Shown: positions 53,849-62,493 of the stretch, one piece after another | How the letters are laid out: the number at the start of each line of letters is the position of its first letter | Numbering within the stretch: position 1 is the stretch's first letter | Assembly (NCBI GenBank): GCA_030653175.1 | Contig: JAURZV010000058.1 | Location: forward strand, 1-62,493 | Direction of reading: 5' to 3' | From: Methylobacter sp. | Lineage (GTDB): Bacteria > Pseudomonadota > Gammaproteobacteria > Methylococcales > Methylomonadaceae | Length of the DNA: 62,493 nt | Notes under the pieces: generated by a model | What the model saw: the letters and a program-made list of their open reading frames with translations, nothing else | Databases searched by the model: none | Told to the model about the DNA's origin: nothing | Position numbers and translations under genes: made by a program

Positions 53849-56800
53849 TTAATAAAGTTCACGAGTATAAATAAACTTATTGTTACCTTTGTAGATGCCA
53901 AAGGTGGCGCGGGCGGGGGTGCTCGGCAAGTAATTATTCAGCGCGGAGGCTGTGCTAATGCCGAAATCCACACTGCCGGATGCATTGGTGTTGTTGAATG
54001 TGAATGCGCCCACTCCACTCACCATATCCACCGACACCGGAGCCGTACCTTGGACCGTAGGATTGGCAACCAGATTCTGTCGATTACTTAACGTCAAGTC
54101 CGGATCGGCAGATACGGTGAAACGGGTATTATTATCCAGGATGTTGGTCACATAAGCCGAACCGTTCCAGTATTGCGCCGTTGCAGTAATCGGCAACGGC
54201 AGCAATTCGGAGCCGAATGCGTTGGACAGCGCCATGTACCCATAACGCACTTCGGTACGTGCAACCTTGGTGTGATCGTTAGTTGTTGATACCGCATTAG
54301 TAGCATCCAGATCGTAAGCCGCCATTACCGCACCATCGCTGTCCAGCGGTGCAATGCCAATATCCAGCGAGGCATAAGGGCCGTTGGCAACATTCAGGGG
54401 ATCGGCTAGATTGACCGGATTTACCAAACGCGAAATCAACAGCGGCGCAGAAACGTTCGCCACCCCAAGAGAAAAGCTACCTGTTGCCGACGGCGACGTA
54501 TCCAGCCTGGAACTCAAAAGCGTTCGTACCGTTCCATTATCAACCGCCCCGAACTTCAAGGGATTACCCACTGCTGTTGGATCAAGCATGGCAAAATTAT
54601 TGCCTGATGTAGACGAATAATTGTAATTTTTTGTGGTCGCCCCACCCATCGCCTGCGCAGTCAGCGTAAATACCGCATTCATTTTCTCGCCCATGTAAGT
54701 GAAGCCATCGCAAGGAGCCACGCACCCCGCAATATCCGCACGATTGACGAGAGAAGCCGCAGACAGCGCAAACTGCGCGGCATAAAAGCGCCCGACATTG
54801 CCAGTGACCGTGCCAGTGGTATTGCCGGCAACGCCAAGATAATTGCCGGAAAGGATACTAGGAGTCAGCATGATGATGCCAACTTCATTCCACGTAAAGT
54901 CGGTTCCGGTCGCTCCGCCATTTGCGAACGTACCAAATGAACCGCTGACAGCCGGGTTGTTTCCACCAGCAGGCGCTACCAGCGCGGAAGTCAGCTTCAC
55001 GTTTTCCGCCGGAGTTTCCTGCCCGTAATTTGGCGTGGCATTACCATTGCTATCCACCGCAGCCACCGTTGCCGTAAATGCTTCGCCAGCCTTGACGAAT
55101 TTCGCGCCGGCAGCGTCAGCTGCCGCCGGATTAGCCAATTGAGGAGCCGCCGTCTGCTTGATACCGGATAGCACAAACCCGAACGGCTTGACCACAAATG
55201 TCCCCCCCGTGCTTGTCATAGCGACCCCATTCAACCCAGTGCCGGTTGCATTCAATGTGAGCAGCCCAACATCGGGATAGCTCAAAGCCGTAGTTACACG
55301 ACCTGCCGCATTGAATGTCAGGTTATGTACCGTGCCCGGTGCACCGGTACTGACCGCACCGGTGCTGACTGTGGCTGCTTGTGTGCCCGTGGTCGGATTG
55401 CCGTAGGTCGTATGAAGTTTAACTGGCTGGGTTGAGGCGGGGAAAGCCGCAACACATGTCGCCGAAGCAGCCCCCTTCTTCAAAGCATCAATAGTGACAT
55501 CCGCCGTGTTCACCCCTGCATCACGGTTGGGCACATTAATCACAAAACCCGCATCTTCAAACGTCATCGCGCAGCTTGTCGTATTGGTAGTCGTATTCAG
55601 ACATATCGTTGCGTTTGGAGTAGCTGGAGTAACCGTAGCACCCAATGTCGCCACACCGGCGCTAGCCTGAGCCACCGCACCAGTAACAGCACCAGTTGTT
55701 CCAGTGTTCACCACTGCGCCGCCCGGTAACAAGGTAACGCTTGCTCCACCTGTGTAAAGCGACGAACAAGCGGCATTCGCGCAGGCTTTCACCGTCAGCA
55801 CAGGAGACTGACAAGTCAACGCGCTACCGGTATGATCTATTTCGATGTGATCCGCCCCGCCCCCCGAAACAGAACATGTAAGGGAGGCAATCTGAGCCTG
55901 TACCGTGGCGTCATAGTTAAACGTTGGATTGTTGCCGAACTTAATCTCCCCGCCGGTGATAATCGCCCCGGTAATGGTAGCGTTGTTATCGAACTTCACC
56001 TGAGTACCGGTACCGGGGCCGTAGATCAGGCCGGTGAAAGAAACATTATTTTTTTCCGCATCAAACTCAGCGCCACCATACAAATTGACTTGCAGATTGC
56101 CGGCATTGCCGCCCGAATTCAGCGAAACGCCATTAGCCCCCAAATCAACCTTATTGCCGATGAATAATTGCACCGCACCGGTCACGGTCAGATTGACGCT
56201 CAGGTTAAGCTTGTTGATGAAGTAAGTGCCCGCCGCCAACTGGATAGAGCCGGAAGCGGCATTAAGCGTGTCGATATAATAGGTGCCGCCGGAAAAAACA
56301 GTCGGGTTGCCGGTGGCATTGATGGCGCCGTAACTACCGGCAGCCACCGTGCCTGTAGTACTCAAAGTTCCGGTTCCGACCGCCGGAAAAGTTGCCGGTG
56401 ACAGAGCAGGCAAGGCTCCCGCCGAAAGGGAGCTGGTTGTCGCCGTAACAGGAAGCGAAGTGCTGCCCGTTACGACAATCGTGGTTCCGTTAACCGTGCC
56501 ATTACTTGTCTGGCCCTTATTTCCCTGGCCATTTCCCAAACTAAGTTTACCCACCCCCGCAATCAATGGTGACGCAACCCCCGAAACAGTGGTCGGAATA
56601 CAGGCCGCACCGCTAACTGAAGAGGAAGGCTTAAGTGCGATACTCATGCGGCCTTGTACAGATGACTGGGCAAGGATTCCCGCAGTGCTACCATAAGTTC
56701 CGGCGTTGATCATCTCGCCGGTCGCGACACCAAAACCGCCGCCATTCCCGGAAGTGGCGTTGCCGTCAGCCACTTCCGCCAGCCCGGAAAGGCCGGCGTT

Positions 56801-57361
56801 GGTCCACCCCGAGGTTTGTGCGTTACTTGAGCCAGTACCGTTGGCGACGATCGCGACGACGAGAGCATTCGAAACCGTAGTTGCGGCGCCCGGAATGGCA
56901 AAACTGGCGCCGGCCGAACTGCGTACGTCGCCGACGGTGACATCCCACGGGTTGCCCGTCTCGATGGCCCCACGGAATGTGATGATCCGCGCCACCTGAT
57001 TATTGCCGGAATCGGCTACGACCGGACTGGTCATACCGGAAGAAATCGCGCGCGCCCAGTAAACCGTAAGACGTGTTGCAACCGAACCGCCTGCGGTTCC
57101 CGTGCCCTGAGGAGAGCCGGGTATCTCAACAAAGCCCGCCGGGGTAGACAAGGTGACGCTCTGATTCGCGGTCTGGACAATCAACAAGGCGATGTCGTTG
57201 ACTGCATGAGTCGGCCACGCCACGGTTCGCGTGCCAGTGCCTGCGCTCATCGTTCCCGCTGCCTGGAATGTCGGCGCTACGGCCAGGGCGGCACTGGAAA
57301 ACCACAGCAGCAAAACCATCAAAATGGCCGTACGGCAGAATCGAAAGCGAATCTCGCTCAT
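53849..57361 (-). CDS. mshQ: MshQ-like large surface protein (MSHA pilus cluster)
   Basis: 1170 aa from ATG 57361. Signal peptide (TAILMVLLLWFSSAALA), a Gly/Ser/Thr-rich region of about 450 residues with beta-strand repeats, a central DUF-type region with CSVSGGGADHIEIDHTG and pairs of Cys, and a C-terminal DUF6701-like end (ATFGIYKGNNKFIYTRELY). MshQ is the large tip or surface protein of MSHA-type pili. Upstream open frame is ignored because it has no signal sequence. Confidence 0.82.
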   Translation of the reverse strand: MSEIRFRFCRTAILMVLLLWFSSAALAVAPTFQAAGTMSAGTGTRTVAWPTHAVNDIALLIVQTANQSVTLSTPAGFVEIPGSPQGTGTAGGSVATRLTVYWARAISSGMTSPVVADSGNNQVARIITFRGAIETGNPWDVTVGDVRSSAGASFAIPGAATTVSNALVVAIVANGTGSSNAQTSGWTNAGLSGLAEVADGNATSGNGGGFGVATGEMINAGTYGSTAGILAQSSVQGRMSIALKPSSSVSGAACIPTTVSGVASPLIAGVGKLSLGNGQGNKGQTSNGTVNGTTIVVTGSTSLPVTATTSSLSAGALPALSPATFPAVGTGTLSTTGTVAAGSYGAINATGNPTVFSGGTYYIDTLNAASGSIQLAAGTYFINKLNLSVNLTVTGAVQLFIGNKVDLGANGVSLNSGGNAGNLQVNLYGGAEFDAEKNNVSFTGLIYGPGTGTQVKFDNNATITGAIITGGEIKFGNNPTFNYDATVQAQIASLTCSVSGGGADHIEIDHTGSALTCQSPVLTVKACANAACSSLYTGGASVTLLPGGAVVNTGTTGAVTGAVAQASAGVATLGATVTPATPNATICLNTTTNTTSCAMTFEDAGFVINVPNRDAGVNTADVTIDALKKGAASATCVAAFPASTQPVKLHTTYGNPTTGTQAATVSTGAVSTGAPGTVHNLTFNAAGRVTTALSYPDVGLLTLNATGTGLNGVAMTSTGGTFVVKPFGFVLSGIKQTAAPQLANPAAADAAGAKFVKAGEAFTATVAAVDSNGNATPNYGQETPAENVKLTSALVAPAGGNNPAVSGSFGTFANGGATGTDFTWNEVGIIMLTPSILSGNYLGVAGNTTGTVTGNVGRFYAAQFALSAASLVNRADIAGCVAPCDGFTYMGEKMNAVFTLTAQAMGGATTKNYNYSSTSGNNFAMLDPTAVGNPLKFGAVDNGTVRTLLSSRLDTSPSATGSFSLGVANVSAPLLISRLVNPVNLADPLNVANGPYASLDIGIAPLDSDGAVMAAYDLDATNAVSTTNDHTKVARTEVRYGYMALSNAFGSELLPLPITATAQYWNGSAYVTNILDNNTRFTVSADPDLTLSNRQNLVANPTVQGTAPVSVDMVSGVGAFTFNNTNASGSVDFGISTASALNNYLPSTPARATFGIYKGNNKFIYTRELY

Positions 57362-57656
57362 CTTCCCGATCATAGCAGCGTAGTCAAGTAGAGTGGATAA
57401 AGCTTTTCTGCCCACCTTACCCGGCTCAAGCCAACGTTTTTGACTGCAATAAGTTGGATTACAAAAAGCCGCAATCCAAGCTGCACATCTTTGCAGCAAA
57501 CAGAACAAACTAAAGCGGACTCTAATTTTCCAAACCATTATGTTATGCATTTTTTACTCTCTTGGTTGCTCTGCCTCCTGCATAATCCACATGGATGTGG
57601 TGAGCAGATATTGCAGGAGCAAATATCTGTCCATGTCGTCAGCACATCCTACAGCC
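57362..57656. repeat. Gap between mshP and mshQ with dispersed repeat
   Basis: 57563-57655 holds TTGCTCTGCCTCCTGCATAA, CACATGGATGTGG and GATATTGCAGGAGCAAATATC, the block also seen at 8140-8215. It splits mshP from mshQ. No gene is present. Confidence 0.7.
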
Positions 57657-58064
57657 CTAGTTTGTGATAGTAACCTGCAATTGTCGTTCAAAGTAACCCA
57701 ATGAACCGACTACTCCCGTTGTGGCAGTTGAGGTCAGTTGATAAACCGAAAATGTGGCTGCGCCATCAGTGTAAGGCCCTGTAGAACTGCAAACAACAGC
57801 AACAGCGAAGACGGATAATTGAGTGCCCGCCGGCATTGTAGGCTGCACGAGTGTTGCACATGTCGCGCCCCCTTTGGTTATTTGATAGATGCTCCACTCT
57901 ATTCCTGCTTTTGCTGATTGATAGGCACGAGAACCTAACACATCCATTGCCGAACCTTGTTGTTGCGTGGTGGAAACCGTCACCGCAAATAAACCCAAAG
58001 CGGCAATCACCACCAATAAAAAAATAGCTGAAACAAGGGCAAAACCGCGTTGATGCTTTTTCAT
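57657..58064 (-). CDS. mshP: MshP-like pseudopilin/PilX-type protein
   Basis: 135 aa. A prepilin-like N-terminus (KKHQRGFALVSAIFLLVVIAALGLFAV) and a small Cys-containing domain follow the MshP pattern. It probably belongs to the minor pilin set. It overlaps mshO by 4 bp. Confidence 0.82.
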   Translation of the reverse strand: MKKHQRGFALVSAIFLLVVIAALGLFAVTVSTTQQQGSAMDVLGSRAYQSAKAGIEWSIYQITKGGATCATLVQPTMPAGTQLSVFAVAVVCSSTGPYTDGAATFSVYQLTSTATTGVVGSLGYFERQLQVTITN

Positions 58065-58966
58065 GGCGCATTATTAACGTGAATTTCTTGGTAAAGGCTA
58101 ATGCTTTCGCCGCCGCGAGTGATTGTCAGAGTGATAGCAACCAGCGCATTGCGCGGATTAGACATGTTATAAACGATAGAGCAAGCGCTAATTCTATGGG
58201 CAAGTAATGCGCTGGAACCGGCTAATGGCGGGGCAACTTGTGCGGCATTAAATCCATAGACCCAATAACGCGTGAGCGTCCCTGTACCGTCTATTATTCC
58301 GCCGACATTCTCGCAAGCATACGTAACTGCCTGCTGGTCGCCGGGGACGACTTCAAAACGCCGGCTCGGCAGTGCAGCGAAAGGGGGCAATGCGTATGCC
58401 GAGGTCATAACAACCTTTTGTTGAACTCCTGCCCCACCCGCCGGCACCGGACGACGAATACAAGTCGAAGTAGCGGCAATACCGCATGCTGCTGCAGTGG
58501 GGTCTTGATAAGGCGGATTGCCATTCGACTGCGTACTCCCAATTACAATCTGGTCGCCAGTGGCGAAGGTAATCGCCGGGCCGAGAATCTCAAAACAGGT
58601 ATCGGCGATAGTAAAATCGAGTATGTCTTGAGCCGGCGTACCCCCGCATTGCGCCGCACCGGCCGGGACTGGGCCGGCACGATAGCGCCCCCCCGCCTTC
58701 GTTGGCAAAAACTCAATATAAGTTGAGCCGGCGGGTATAGGCAAACGCACACTGTTCGGCACGGCCGTCCGTATATCCCTGCTCATGCGGCGCAGGGCGG
58801 TGTCGGCAATATCGGTCATTTCAGCGCGCCGGGCAATGTCCATATATTGATCGACAGGCGTTCTAATAAACATTGCCACCACACCGGCAATAATGCCGGT
58901 AATGACCATAACCATGATTAACTCGATTAGGGTAAAACCGGTTTGTGTGTATTTATGCCGACGCAT
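58061..58966 (-). CDS. mshO: MshO-like minor pilin
   Basis: 301 aa. Type IV prepilin signature TQTGFTLIELIMVMVITGIIAG near residue 8-30, cut by a prepilin peptidase after Gly. A large Cys-containing globular domain follows (CGIAATSTCIRRP). Start overlaps the mshD stop by one base. Confidence 0.88.
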   Translation of the reverse strand: MRRHKYTQTGFTLIELIMVMVITGIIAGVVAMFIRTPVDQYMDIARRAEMTDIADTALRRMSRDIRTAVPNSVRLPIPAGSTYIEFLPTKAGGRYRAGPVPAGAAQCGGTPAQDILDFTIADTCFEILGPAITFATGDQIVIGSTQSNGNPPYQDPTAAACGIAATSTCIRRPVPAGGAGVQQKVVMTSAYALPPFAALPSRRFEVVPGDQQAVTYACENVGGIIDGTGTLTRYWVYGFNAAQVAPPLAGSSALLAHRISACSIVYNMSNPRNALVAITLTITRGGESISLYQEIHVNNAP

Positions 58967-59436
58967 CAGTAATTCACTCGATAACCTACGGCTTGAATGG
59001 ACTGTCCGCTTGGGTCAGTTACGGTGACGGTGATTTGTACCGCATCGGCCGCACCGGCTACCCATGCTATCGTTGTAACAGCCACACTCACATTATAGTT
59101 AGCCAATCCCGTCACTCCCGTTGTTGAACCATCTGCCGGAAAAATGCCCGTAGTAGCGAAGTTGTTGTAATCCATCACATCATCAAAACTGGCACGATTG
59201 GCTTGGATAGCAGCCCCGCTAAACCCTCCAGCAGGATTAGAAAAATCCTGCAATTCAATCTCCTCTAATAGTGACTCTGCAATTGCTAACGCTTGTTTTT
59301 GAATCAGTGGATCGACACTGCTACGGGTATTGACGTTCATCACCGACAGCAATCCTGCGAGTGCGGCACTGACAATAACAATAAACAGGATAAGTTCGAT
59401 TAGGCTAATGCCGCATTGCGATTTATTGGTGGACAT
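58966..59436 (-). CDS. mshD: MshD-like minor pilin
   Basis: 156 aa from ATG 59436. Prepilin signature KSQCGISLIELILFIVIVSAALAG with the conserved Glu. The globular domain (VDPLIQKQALAIAESLLEEIEL) is typical of MshD/PilV-type. The 5' part overlaps the end of mshC. Confidence 0.87.
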   Translation of the reverse strand: MSTNKSQCGISLIELILFIVIVSAALAGLLSVMNVNTRSSVDPLIQKQALAIAESLLEEIELQDFSNPAGGFSGAAIQANRASFDDVMDYNNFATTGIFPADGSTTGVTGLANYNVSVAVTTIAWVAGAADAVQITVTVTDPSGQSIQAVGYRVNY

Positions 59437-59857
59437 AACCCGTCTCCGCTTCGACGGTAATCGCAGTGGAAACCTCTGGAATAGTGATTGTAGCGGCTGT
59501 ACTTGCTCGTCCATTGGCATCAAAAGTTAAAGTTGCCGCCGTTGTGGTCAGCGTAATGCCAGTAGGCGCGGTTAAACTATTGGTTTGTCTGTCGGGTAAA
59601 TTTAAATTGGTTGAGCAGGCAGCATTATCAATTGTTAAGGTAACGGTCGTTGCGGCTAAATTGACACACACGTTTTGATGCTGTGCAATGGCGGTTTTTT
59701 GTGCGTAGCGCAGTGTGGCTAAAACTTGATCGGCAAAGCCGCGTGCTTGAAAGACGGAGTTATCAGAAAACTTAGGGATGGCTGTAGCACTCAAAATACC
59801 GGCGATGACCAGCACCATGACCAACTCGACCAGGGTGAATCCGCTGGACTGCCTCAT
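59423..59857 (-). CDS. mshC: MshC-like minor pilin
   Basis: 144 aa from ATG 59857. Prepilin signature QSSGFTLVELVMVLVIAGILSATAIPKF at the N-terminus; a GspH/FimT-like globular domain with two Cys follows. The overlap with mshD (14 bp) suggests coupled translation. Confidence 0.87.
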   Translation of the reverse strand: MRQSSGFTLVELVMVLVIAGILSATAIPKFSDNSVFQARGFADQVLATLRYAQKTAIAQHQNVCVNLAATTVTLTIDNAACSTNLNLPDRQTNSLTAPTGITLTTTAATLTFDANGRASTAATITIPEVSTAITVEAETGYVHQ

Positions 59858-59953
59858 AGATCCGATACTGTCAGGAACCCCATGAATAAATAAGGCCGGG
59901 AGAACACCGCCCGGCCTTACTACAACACGCACCGAACAGACTGTTACAACCGA

Positions 59954-60412
59954 TTAGCAGCCACCTGTCGACAAGGTGTATATCGGCGCCGTTGTTGAGG
60001 TTGCAGGGGTATAAGTCACGCGGCAAGATGCATTAGTGGTGGCGCCTTTATGAAAAATCACATTCGTCGTAGTGGTTGAGTCGAAATCGGTGCCAGTCAA
60101 ATCCATGACCTTCACTAATTGCGCAACGGTTCCGGCGAAACCATAAACGGTAGTAACACCGCTGGTTCCGTTAATTGTAAGAGTACCTGTTGCACCCACC
60201 TGATTACCAACAGAAGCCTTGGCATAGATGATAGAATTAGTCGCGCGCATCGAACCTTCCACTGCCTTTATGGCGGATACCCTCGCATCCTTGCCCAGAT
60301 CAACAAACTTCGGTAACGCAGTCGCCGCCAAAATCCCAAGGATCACGATGACCATGACCAATTCTATTAAGGTAAAACCCGATTGTTGTTTCATGCTGGA
60401 TAATTGTTTCAT
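59954..60412 (-). CDS. MSHA-type pilin (MshA/MshB-like)
   Basis: 152 aa with the Shine-Dalgarno GGGGAC. Prepilin signature QQSGFTLIELVMVIVILGILAATALPKFVDLGKDARVSA is the MSHA pilin hallmark. The C-terminal disulfide pair (ASCRV...TGGC) is present. It is probably the major or a major-like pilin; only one such gene is in the window. Confidence 0.9.
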   Translation of the reverse strand: MKQLSSMKQQSGFTLIELVMVIVILGILAATALPKFVDLGKDARVSAIKAVEGSMRATNSIIYAKASVGNQVGATGTLTINGTSGVTTVYGFAGTVAQLVKVMDLTGTDFDSTTTTNVIFHKGATTNASCRVTYTPATSTTAPIYTLSTGGC

Positions 60413-60571
60413 TTTTATGTCCCCTTCGGCTGTTATAAGTAAATTAAAGTATAGTAAAAAATAATCAAGATAAGGAATTGAAACGGCTTACGTTATAAAG
60501 ACTCCAAAAGGTGTAATTTTAGGATTCAGGTTGAGTTGATACTTCCTCAATCCAACATGCTGTTTTTTAAT

Positions 60572-60624
60572 CAAAGCTTCCGCTCCTGCTCACCCCTCAG
60601 CTGCGTCCATGCAGACGAAGTTTT
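60572..60624 (+). repeat. Copy of the CAAAGCTTCCGCTCCTGCTC repeat
   Basis: Starts TCAAAGCTTCCGCTCCTGCTC (20 of 21 as at 25) then diverges to CAGCTGCGTCCATGCAGACG. It lies between the pilin and the DUF29 gene in a 230-bp gap without genes. Confidence 0.7.
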
Positions 60625-60643
60625 GTAGCTCGGGCGACACGGC

Positions 60644-61081
60644 TCATTCCGGTCTCCAGTTCGGGTTAAGGATATCCGTTGTACTCCAAGGACAAATAGC
60701 CGGGAAATAATCCATTCCCAGTCTGGTTTCCCTTGCCGCATCGGCGCTTGCATCACCCCAAACATCTTCCCACCACTCGGCGTCTTGTAAATCTTGCTTG
60801 AGGCTGGGTGTTTTCCGCAAACGTCGCGCGATAGCTTTGCGTTGCGTGTTAATGGTTATCTCCCAGCTTGCTCCCCGCCGTTCCGGCTGAAACTGCCATT
60901 TCAACAAATGTGCGAGCAGCACCGCCATTCGAGTTGCCAGTTCTCGTTGTTCGCTTTTGCCCACGTCTTCTATCTCCTCGGCAATATGCGCTATATCCAG
61001 TCTGTCGAATTGTCCTGTGCGCAACATATTGGCCTGCTCATTAGCCCAAGCTACGACATCTTGCTCATAAGTGATCGCCAT
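60644..61081 (-). CDS. DUF29 family protein
   Basis: 145 aa. The family pattern is clear: YEQDVVAWANEQANMLRTGQFDRLDIAHIAEEIEDVGKSEQRELATRMAVLLAHLLKWQFQP then SWEITINTQRKAI. DUF29 genes are common, often multicopy and linked to mobile DNA; function is unknown. Confidence 0.9.
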   Translation of the reverse strand: MAITYEQDVVAWANEQANMLRTGQFDRLDIAHIAEEIEDVGKSEQRELATRMAVLLAHLLKWQFQPERRGASWEITINTQRKAIARRLRKTPSLKQDLQDAEWWEDVWGDASADAARETRLGMDYFPAICPWSTTDILNPNWRPE

Positions 61082-61231
61082 GCTGCCCTCCGATGAAAAA
61101 TAGATTAACTAAATGCCCTCAGGAACGGACACGAAATAACTTGAGCATTTGCAGGTGCGACAAATCTGCACCTACACTATAGCGCCAACACATGGGTGCA
61201 ATAAATGTTTGTGTTGTCTATGAAGCTGCCT

Positions 61232-61642
61232 TTATGGCAAAAATTTAATCGCGGCAACCACCAAGCCACCCATCGTAAACGTTGTCGCAAACGACCAAAT
61301 CATAAAATGATCAATTCGGGAAATGAGCATTTCAAAGCGTTTGTCGACTTGCTCAAAACGTTTATCGACTTGCTCAAAGCGTTTGTCCATATCCTTGCGC
61401 AACTCCTGCATTTCTTTGCCAAGACGTTCATTCATGCTTCGCATTTCACCGCTCAGGCGTTTGTCCAGCGCCTGGATGTCTTCACGTAATTCAATATCCA
61501 GATGCGCAAAATGGTTGGTTTGCGCCTTAAGCACCAAGACCATCATTTGCTCAGGCGAAATGCTTTGTCCATTGGCCACTTGATCCATTACTTTTTGCGC
61601 TTGGTTGTCTAACCATTGCTCAAAAAACTTATCATCAAACAT
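61232..61642 (-). CDS. Coiled-coil protein with C-terminal membrane helix
   Basis: 136 aa. A long coiled coil from about 55 to 110 includes three 7-residue units (KRFEQVD) encoded by 21-bp tandem repeats near 61331-61390. One transmembrane helix (FATTFTMGGLVVAAIKF) ends it. The arrangement resembles DUF1640/Bdr-like membrane-tethered coiled-coil proteins. Confidence 0.75.
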   Translation of the reverse strand: MFDDKFFEQWLDNQAQKVMDQVANGQSISPEQMMVLVLKAQTNHFAHLDIELREDIQALDKRLSGEMRSMNERLGKEMQELRKDMDKRFEQVDKRFEQVDKRFEMLISRIDHFMIWSFATTFTMGGLVVAAIKFLP

Positions 61643-61720
61643 ATCTCACCTGTCTCGAATCATAATACGACATTTTTACACACTACCCATACGCCGGTTG
61701 GGTTAGGTGAAGCCGTGCTC

Positions 61721-61744
61721 GTTCCCAAGCTCCGGTTTGGGAAC
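61721..61744. repeat. Short palindrome GTTCCCAAGCTCC/GGTTTGGGAAC
   Basis: A 24-bp imperfect hairpin between the coiled-coil gene and the BrnA-like gene, similar in design to the TTCCCACGC family but distinct in sequence. Confidence 0.6.
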
Positions 61745-61781
61745 CCGGCAAAAACCGACAATCAAGTGCAAAGGGTGTATA

Positions 61782-62063
61782 TCAAACTGCAATTTCCCGC
61801 TCGGCTTCTTCAATCAGACTCTCCGACACACCCCGTTTTTTTAGCGCGGCAATAAGCCTTGCTTCTTTACTTAACATAAATTGTGCCTCATCGCGGCGCA
61901 AACCGTCGCTTAAGTAAGACTTTAACAAAGCCTGATAGCCTGAAAAACCCCGTTGAGGAGCGATCGTTTTCATCGACTCCACCACATCGGCCGGGATGCG
62001 CAAGGTAATGGAAATCATTGGGCGGTCTTTGGTTAAACGTTGTTTAATGGGGTCAGAAATCAT
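61782..62063 (-). CDS. BrnA-like antitoxin
   Basis: 93 aa. A ribbon-helix-helix-like region (PMISITLRIPADVVESMKTIAPQRGFSGYQALLKSYLSDGLRR) is typical of BrnA. It overlaps the BrnT gene by 11 bp and would neutralise it. Confidence 0.82.
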   Translation of the reverse strand: MISDPIKQRLTKDRPMISITLRIPADVVESMKTIAPQRGFSGYQALLKSYLSDGLRRDEAQFMLSKEARLIAALKKRGVSESLIEEAEREIAV

Positions 62064-62349
62064 AATCGTTGCGCTCCGTAACAGTGGCCTTGCGAGCCGA
62101 AATCAGCCGGATAAATTCACCTTCAACTTCAATATGCACAACAAACAACAAGCGACCTGATTCATCATAGCCAATCACCGCGTCACGCGCTTCATATTGT
62201 CGCCCAGCATCGACCAGTTTAAAAAATGGATCAAAAAAGACCGCCGTTGCTTGCTCAAAGGTTATCCCGTCATGCTTGTTAGGATTAACCGCCGCTTTGC
62301 GGTCATTCCAGACAAAGGTCACACCATTTTTTTCGAGGTGAATATCCAT
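62053..62349 (-). CDS. BrnT-family toxin
   Basis: 98 aa. VTFVWNDRKAAVNPNKHDGITFEQATAVFFDPF and IRLISARKATVTERNDYD are the BrnT (RelE-like RNase) signature, including the C-terminal ARKA motif. It is transcribed ahead of the antitoxin, the usual order for brnTA. Confidence 0.88.
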   Translation of the reverse strand: MDIHLEKNGVTFVWNDRKAAVNPNKHDGITFEQATAVFFDPFFKLVDAGRQYEARDAVIGYDESGRLLFVVHIEVEGEFIRLISARKATVTERNDYDF

Positions 62350-62493
62350 GATCTGAAGTTTCCCGATTTTTAAAATCCCTAATCCCGCTACTTATACGGG
62401 GTGGGTATTTAACGCAGGGTTTGCGTCGTTTATGGCAAACCCCAATTTAATACGTTTTCCTTTATACGCTGCGGACTCAAAAACTGGGAAACT

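Overview
The window is a piece of a gammaproteobacterial chromosome. A NifL/NifA regulatory pair, an Azotobacter-type order of nitrogen-fixation accessory genes and an rnfABCDGEH operon beside them point to a free-living diazotroph. The gene content and moderate GC are compatible with a type I methanotroph (Methylobacter-like, order Methylococcales). That placement is inference: no methane monooxygenase gene or rRNA is present in the window.

Region 1 (about 1-14.6 kb): a PAS/sigma-54 activator is followed by a long minus-strand nif accessory run. In transcription order it is iscA-nifU-nifS-nifV-small orf-cysE-TPR-like orf-37-aa membrane peptide-nifW-nifZ-nifM-clpX-(Grx-BolA fusion)-nifF-Rieske-rseC-orf-DUF6156. 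It builds Fe-S clusters (IscA, NifU, NifS, CysE for cysteine supply), makes homocitrate (NifV), matures the nitrogenase components (NifW, NifZ, NifM) and supplies electrons (NifF). A sigma-54 promoter with a NifA upstream site lies ahead of iscA. A NifZ-like gene diverges from it. nifHDK and nifENB are not in the window.

Region 2 (14.6-28.6 kb): a tandem SagB-type nitroreductase, several small genes, a DUF433/DUF5615 toxin-antitoxin pair with a frameshifted toxin, the minus-strand rnfABCDGE-rnfH operon (ion-driven electron supply to nitrogenase) and the divergent nifLA operon. Sigma-54 promoters are visible for rnfA and nifL, and a NifA site lies at matched spacing upstream of rnfA.

Region 3 (29.1-41.4 kb): a complete minus-strand chemosensory operon: cheY, cheA, cheW, a PAS-containing transmembrane MCP, a second cheW, a ParA-like ATPase, a STAS protein, cheR, cheD, a truncated CheB-like receiver, cheB, an MCP-like helical protein and an ODP-type diiron metallo-beta-lactamase-fold protein. 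The last suggests oxygen or redox input, which would suit a microaerobic nitrogen fixer. A short tandem duplication at the cheD/cheB junction created the extra receiver.

Region 4 (41.5-53.4 kb): a housekeeping block on the minus strand (tRNA-Leu(GAG), secG, tpiA, glmM, ftsH, rlmE, greA, carB, carA) with yhbY on the plus strand.

Region 5 (53.8-62.5 kb): an MSHA-type pilus cluster (mshQ, P, O, D, C and a pilin), a DUF29 gene, a coiled-coil membrane protein and a BrnT/BrnA toxin-antitoxin pair.

The window is peppered with short palindromic dispersed repeats. Unusually, some lie inside coding sequence in frame (nifU, rnfC and probably the sagB-like gene), and another repeat cassette separates rnfC from rnfD. 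The other notable oddity is a Rieske gene in the nif run whose first cluster-ligand cysteine codon is TGA.
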